From contig JAUSID010000110.1 of the NCBI GenBank assembly GCA_030648295.1, positions 47,833 to 111,832 on the forward strand: a stretch of DNA of 64,000 bases. The letters are read 5' to 3'. Positions 59,886-64,000 of this stretch are shown here, piece after piece (within the stretch, counting starts at the first letter, position 1; each line of letters begins with the position of its first letter). The notes beneath the pieces were generated by a model. It ran no database searches, had not been told where the DNA came from, and was given only the letters and a program-made list of their open reading frames with translations. The translations under genes were made by a program, and so were the position numbers. Origin of the DNA: Opitutaceae bacterium (GTDB taxonomy: Bacteria > Verrucomicrobiota > Verrucomicrobiia > Opitutales > Opitutaceae).

Positions 59886-62800
59886 TCACTGACTCTTCGG
59901 TTGGCGCGCCCGCTGGTTTTCGATCGCCCGCCACACCGCTTCGGGCGTGGCGGGCAATGCGAGTGCGACCTCGAGCACACCGGGCGCGAACGAAGCGACC
60001 GCATCGCGGATCGCCTCGCGCACGGAAATTGCGAGCATCAGCGGCGGTTCACCGACCGCCTTGCTGCCATCCACCGCGTGCGCGTTCGCCGCGTCCGGCA
60101 GCACCGTGATGTTGAATTCCATCGGTGCATCGCTGATCGCGGGAATCTGATACGTGCTCGCGCTGTGCGTGAGCAGCCGGCCTTCGGCATCCCACTTCAG
60201 TTCCTCGCTCGTGAGCCAGCCCATGCCCTGCACGAATCCACCCTCGATCTGCCCGCGATCGATGCCCGGATTCAGCGAGTTGCCGATGTCATGCGCAATG
60301 TCGACCCGGCGCACCCGGGTCATGCCGTTGTAGCCATCGACCTCCACCTCTGCCACGGCCACGCCACACGCGTAGTAGGCAAACGGCCGGCCCGACGCCG
60401 TCACCCAGTCCCAGTGGATGCCGGGCGTGGCATAATATCCCGTCGCGGAAAGGCTGACCCGCTCGGCGTAACATTGCGTCGCCACTTTTGAAAACGGGAT
60501 CCGCAGCTCGGGCCTCTCCTGCGCGAACACCGCGCCATCGACGATCACGATCTCCGGGACCGCGGCGCCATCGCGCACGCCCGGCTGCGCCGCGCTGCCT
60601 GGCGAGATGTCCACTCTTGTCCCGCCACCCGGTTCGCCGCTTGCCGCCGCCGTGAGAAGTTTGGCCGCCACGGGTGCAATCCGGTCCCGCAGCGTCCGGC
60701 ACGCGTTGCGCACCGCCGCCCCGTTGAGATCGGCGCCCGCCGATGCCGCCGTGGCCGACGTGTTCGGCACCTTGTCGGTGCTCGTAGGCATGATTCGGAT
60801 ACTGGCCGCCGGCAACCCGAGTTCGCGCATCGCCACCCCCAGCACCTTGGTGTGCAGCCCCTGCCCCATCTCCGTGCCGCCGTGGTTAACCTGCGCCGTT
60901 CCGTCCTGGTAAATGTGCACCAGCGCGCCGCCCTGGTTGTAGTGCGTCAGGGTGAATGAAATCCCGAACTTGACCGGCGTGACCGCCAGCCCGCGCCGGA
61001 TGCGCACATGCGCTGCGTTCCAGGACGAAACCTCCGCGCGCCTTTCCCCAAAGCACGCCTGCTCGAGCGCGAGCTTCCAGAGCCGTTGGATGCGATTGTC
61101 GCCCACATCCTCCCCGTAATGGGTGCGATTCGTTTCGCCGGTGCCGTGATAGAGGTTCCGCTCCCGCACGACCTCCGGCGGCAAGCCGAGCGACCGCGCC
61201 ACGCGGTCCATGATTTCCTCGATCACCAGCATGCCCTGCGGGCCGCCGAACCCGCGAAACGCCGTGTTCGAAGCCACATGCGTCCGGACCACACGTCCGG
61301 TGACGCGCAGGGCCGGCAGATAGTACGCGTTGTCGACGTGAAACATCGCCCGCTCCAGGACTGGTTGCGACAGGTCCAGCGACCAGCCGCCATTCGACAC
61401 GAGGTCGATTTCCGCCCCACGGATTCGACCATCGTTGTCGTATCCAACTTCAAACTTCACGGAGAACGGGTGCCGCTTGCCCGTGATCATCATGTCGATG
61501 TCGCGGTCCCATTGCAGCCGGACGGGGTGGCCGGTCTTCATCGCCGCCAGCGCCACGAGCGCCGCGGGCGTGTTACCCTGCGTTTCCTTGCCGCCGAACG
61601 CGCCGCCCATTCGCGGCGACTGCACCACGACTTTGCTCCGCGGCAGATGCAGCACCCCGGCCACGATGGCCTGGATTTCCGACGGATGCTGCGTGCTCGA
61701 GCAGACGAACACGTCGCCATCGTCACCGGGCTCCGCCCAGGCCGCGTGCGTTTCGAGATAAAAATGTTCCTGCCCGCCAATGCTGAGCTCGCCGGCGAGC
61801 CGGTGCGGCGCCGCGGCGATGGCCGGGCCGGAATCGCCGCGCTGGAGAACCCGCGGCAGGTTGTGATAGCTGTCATGCGCCATCGCGTCCTCGATTGTCA
61901 GCAGCGCCGTCAGCGGCTCGTACTCCACCTGGACAAGCGAGGCCGCCGCGCGGCACGCCGCGACGGAATCGCCCACCACCAGCGCGACGAGGTGGCCGTG
62001 ATAACAAACCTCGTCTCTCGCGAACAGCGTCTCATCGGCGCGCGAAATGCCGACATTGTTTTCGCCCGGGACGTCCTCCGCCATCAGGACCGCGGCGATG
62101 CCCGGCAGGGTCAGGGCGCCGTTCGCATTGCGGCGCTTTATCCGTGCGTGTGCGTGCGGCGCAAGTACGGGCCACACCTCGAGCATCGGCCGGCGCTGGG
62201 CCATATCGTCGACATACAGCGCGCGCCCGGTGACATGCCCGATCGCGCTTTCGTGCCGGACGAGCCGCGAAGCATCGTTGGCGGCGCCGGAAAACGAACC
62301 GGGCACAAAATCCGGCGGCGAATCCACCGCGTGACTTCGCTCCCCGCTGACAAATTTCTCCCAAAGCGAGACGACCACACCGCGTCGGTATTCGGCGCTA
62401 CCGCGGACATCATCGATCGGCTTGAATTCGCCGCGCAGGATCTCTGCGACTTCGCGCGCTGCTTGAGCGAGAGTTCGGCCGACCAGCGCGGCCTCGGCCT
62501 TCCGCGCGCGCAGCGGAGTCACGGCCACTCCGCCGTAAGCGATCCGAGCGCGGCGCACGATTCGGCTAGCGTCGAAGTCCACACAAAAGGCCGCGGCGAC
62601 AACGCTGATATCCAGTTCGCGGCGATGGGACACTTTTTGGAAATCAACGCGGCGCGTCAGCCCATTTGGCACGCCGCGTGGCACCACGATCTGGCACATC
62701 ACCTCGTCCGGTCGCAGCTGCGTCTGCCGGTAGCCCGTGAAAAAACCGTCGAGCGGAATCGTCCGCGCGCCGAGTGTCGACGCGAGCACGACGCTGGCAT

Positions 62801-63809
62801 CGAGGGTGAGCAAGACGGGCGCGCTGTCACCGATGGGCGAGGCAGTGACCAGGTTGCCGCCGAGCGTGGCGCGGTTCCGAATTTGCCGCGACGCGAACAC
62901 CGCGAGCATCTTGCCCACGGAGGGAAACTCACCCGCGAGGGCCTCCTCGATCAACGTGAGCGTGGCCGCCGCGCCGATCCGCCACTCGGATTCGCTCGCG
63001 GTGATCTGGGTGAGCTCGGGGACGCCCTCGGTCGAGATGAGTGCCGGGAATTTTTTGGACTTCTTGTTCAGTTCGACGGCGATTTCCGTCGCCCCGGCGA
63101 CGAGCCGTGCGTCCGTATATCGATTTCTCAGCGCAAAAAGCTCGGCCAGCGTCGTCGGCCGGAAAAACCTTTCGCCCCCGGCGAGATAGTTCAGCCCGAT
63201 CAGGGCCGCGACGCTTTCCTCCAGTCGGCGGGCAAATGGATCGTCCTCGGATCGCGATCCACGTGCGTCCAGCGCCGCAACCATCGCGTCACGGATCGGC
63301 CGATAACCGGTGCAGCGGCAAAGATTGCCACACAGCTGGTCGTTGATCTGGAACGGCTGTTTCACCTGCGGCCGGTAGTACGCCTCGAACATCGAAACGA
63401 CAAAGCCCGGCGTGCAGTAGCCGCACTGCGAGCCGTAGTGCTCGACCATCGCCGCCTGCACCGGATGCAGGTTGCCTGTGGTGAGCGGAGTCGAACCATC
63501 GCCGCCCGCCAGTCCTTCGACCGTCACCACCTCACGGCCCGCCACCATCGGAATCAGCGTGAGGCAGCTGTTGATCGCGCGGTAGGTCGGGTTGCCCGTC
63601 GCGTCGCGTTCGACGACCGCGACGGTGCATGCGCCGCAATCGCCCTCCGCGCAGCCGCATTTGCTGCCGGTGCGACCTGAACGCCGCAGCCATTCGAGCA
63701 GCGTCATGGTCGGCGGCACGCCTTGGACCAGCATGCGCTCGCCGTTCAGCGTGAATTCGAAGGTGTCCGTGATCGCCGCACTGTGGGCTGCGACGGGGCG
63801 CTTATCCAT
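59886..63809 (-). CDS. Single-chain xanthine dehydrogenase
   Basis: A 1307-aa molybdo-flavoprotein with all three cofactor modules in one chain, as in eukaryotic enzymes; many bacteria split it into two or three genes. The 2Fe-2S domains have Cys51, Cys53, Cys58 and Cys61 in CGCAEGDCGAC plus Cys82, and Cys129, Cys132, Cys164 and Cys166 (QCGYCTPG and CGNLCRCTG). The FAD domain (about 215-485) has LVAGATEIAVELN and TLGGNLVTASPIGDS. The Moco domain (about 540-1290) has GGQEHFYLETH, GGAFGGKE, TAFRGFGGPQG with its Arg, GGTEMGQGLHTK and AVGEPPLML with the catalytic Glu. All key residues point to true hypoxanthine/xanthine oxidation. No separate XdhC maturation gene is seen. Confidence 0.92.
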   Translation of the reverse strand: MDKRPVAAHSAAITDTFEFTLNGERMLVQGVPPTMTLLEWLRRSGRTGSKCGCAEGDCGACTVAVVERDATGNPTYRAINSCLTLIPMVAGREVVTVEGLAGGDGSTPLTTGNLHPVQAAMVEHYGSQCGYCTPGFVVSMFEAYYRPQVKQPFQINDQLCGNLCRCTGYRPIRDAMVAALDARGSRSEDDPFARRLEESVAALIGLNYLAGGERFFRPTTLAELFALRNRYTDARLVAGATEIAVELNKKSKKFPALISTEGVPELTQITASESEWRIGAAATLTLIEEALAGEFPSVGKMLAVFASRQIRNRATLGGNLVTASPIGDSAPVLLTLDASVVLASTLGARTIPLDGFFTGYRQTQLRPDEVMCQIVVPRGVPNGLTRRVDFQKVSHRRELDISVVAAAFCVDFDASRIVRRARIAYGGVAVTPLRARKAEAALVGRTLAQAAREVAEILRGEFKPIDDVRGSAEYRRGVVVSLWEKFVSGERSHAVDSPPDFVPGSFSGAANDASRLVRHESAIGHVTGRALYVDDMAQRRPMLEVWPVLAPHAHARIKRRNANGALTLPGIAAVLMAEDVPGENNVGISRADETLFARDEVCYHGHLVALVVGDSVAACRAAASLVQVEYEPLTALLTIEDAMAHDSYHNLPRVLQRGDSGPAIAAAPHRLAGELSIGGQEHFYLETHAAWAEPGDDGDVFVCSSTQHPSEIQAIVAGVLHLPRSKVVVQSPRMGGAFGGKETQGNTPAALVALAAMKTGHPVRLQWDRDIDMMITGKRHPFSVKFEVGYDNDGRIRGAEIDLVSNGGWSLDLSQPVLERAMFHVDNAYYLPALRVTGRVVRTHVASNTAFRGFGGPQGMLVIEEIMDRVARSLGLPPEVVRERNLYHGTGETNRTHYGEDVGDNRIQRLWKLALEQACFGERRAEVSSWNAAHVRIRRGLAVTPVKFGISFTLTHYNQGGALVHIYQDGTAQVNHGGTEMGQGLHTKVLGVAMRELGLPAASIRIMPTSTDKVPNTSATAASAGADLNGAAVRNACRTLRDRIAPVAAKLLTAAASGEPGGGTRVDISPGSAAQPGVRDGAAVPEIVIVDGAVFAQERPELRIPFSKVATQCYAERVSLSATGYYATPGIHWDWVTASGRPFAYYACGVAVAEVEVDGYNGMTRVRRVDIAHDIGNSLNPGIDRGQIEGGFVQGMGWLTSEELKWDAEGRLLTHSASTYQIPAISDAPMEFNITVLPDAANAHAVDGSKAVGEPPLMLAISVREAIRDAVASFAPGVLEVALALPATPEAVWRAIENQRARQPKSQ

Positions 63810-63887
63810 GCGCTGTACTTACGCGCGCCCGCCCCGCGAGCAACTCTCCAATCCAAGTGACAGGGGGACAGGGGACAGGAGGCAGGA

Positions 63888-64000
63888 GACAGGTGACAGG
63901 TGACAGGTGACAGGTGACAGGTGACAGGTGACAGGTGACAGGTGACAGGTGACAGGTGACAGGTGACAGGTGACAGGTGACAGGTGACAGGTGACGGGGG
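63888..64000 (+). repeat. Heptanucleotide tandem repeat reaching the window end
   Basis: GGTGACA is repeated about 15 times from roughly 63891 to 63995, preceded by degenerate GGGGACAGGAGGCAGGAGAC-type copies from about 63858. It lies upstream of the xanthine dehydrogenase gene start (63809). Its far end may be outside the window. Confidence 0.9.

Noticed and set aside
61008..63680. Long plus-strand open frame (890 codons) antisense to xanthine dehydrogenase
   Set aside because: It has Arg/His-rich composition, no domain and no signal, and mirrors a strongly supported gene. Such frames are common in GC-rich DNA. The same applies to 15344-17104 and 50924-53857.
63888..64000. CRISPR array
   Set aside because: The unit is 7 bases with no spacers; it is a simple tandem repeat.
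1..64000. tRNA, rRNA or riboswitch genes
   Set aside because: No cloverleaf, conserved rRNA segment or known riboswitch core was noticed in any gap. A covariance-model scan was not possible here, so small RNAs cannot be excluded.

Overview
The window is about 64 kb of GC-rich, densely coding bacterial DNA. The gene content points to a member of the Verrucomicrobiota, most likely near the Opitutaceae. The evidence is: very large TonB-dependent receptors whose plug regions carry the LSEFVVS / LTPFEVS type of segment, without SusD partners; many secreted sulfatases, glycoside hydrolases, esterases and polysaccharide lyases; a Tat-type Gfo/Idh/MocA oxidoreductase; and dense littering of short palindromic dispersed repeats between, and sometimes inside, genes. 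The lineage is an inference from style, not from a marker gene. No rRNA, tRNA, phage or complete insertion sequence was seen.

Layout. 1-2643: the 3' part of a GH9 cellulase-like gene. 2950-10742 (minus strand): sulfatase, a broken GH78 rhamnosidase, an unknown secreted protein, a neutral-ceramidase-like protein and a PhoD-like phosphatase. 11071-13371: a two-domain alpha/beta hydrolase. 13649-16768: a TonB-dependent receptor. 17343-25009 (minus strand): an amino-acid and small-molecule block with an M19 dipeptidase, a D-threonine aldolase / D-serine dehydratase-type PLP enzyme, a DMT transporter, a class III aminotransferase, a RidA-family protein, a CE15-type glucuronoyl esterase and a 3-hydroxyacyl-CoA dehydrogenase-like enzyme. 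25006-27000: a gene graveyard holding pieces of an unknown beta-rich protein, a GH20 enzyme and a scrambled TonB receptor, with five copies of a 20-bp repeat. 27114-30144: an octaheme cytochrome with TPRs, then a peroxiredoxin. 30210-37611: a PD40 propeller protein, a sulfatase, a DUF4185-like protein, an esterase and a GH29 fucosidase. 37772-40392: an ApbE flavin transferase with a NosR-like flavin/iron-sulfur membrane protein. 40531-58054: an FAD oxidoreductase, large secreted proteins, a transglutaminase-like protein, a CE1-type esterase, an EF-hand TonB receptor, a heparinase II/III-type lyase, an unknown 958-aa secreted protein and an oxidoreductase. 58245-59869: two adjacent PIN-domain toxin-antitoxin modules. 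59886-63809: a single-chain xanthine dehydrogenase. The window ends inside a heptanucleotide tandem repeat.

How the genes work together. Most of the window is a toolkit for stripping complex, sulfated or esterified plant or algal polysaccharides outside the cytoplasm: GH9, GH29 and GH78 enzymes, two sulfatases, CE1, CE15 and dienelactone-type esterases, a heparinase-fold lyase, and two outer-membrane receptors for uptake. A second theme is amino acid and purine metabolism. A third is extracytoplasmic electron transfer (multiheme cytochrome, ApbE-flavinylated protein). The repeats are a theme of their own: at least ten families are present, and in three genes they appear to be translated in frame.
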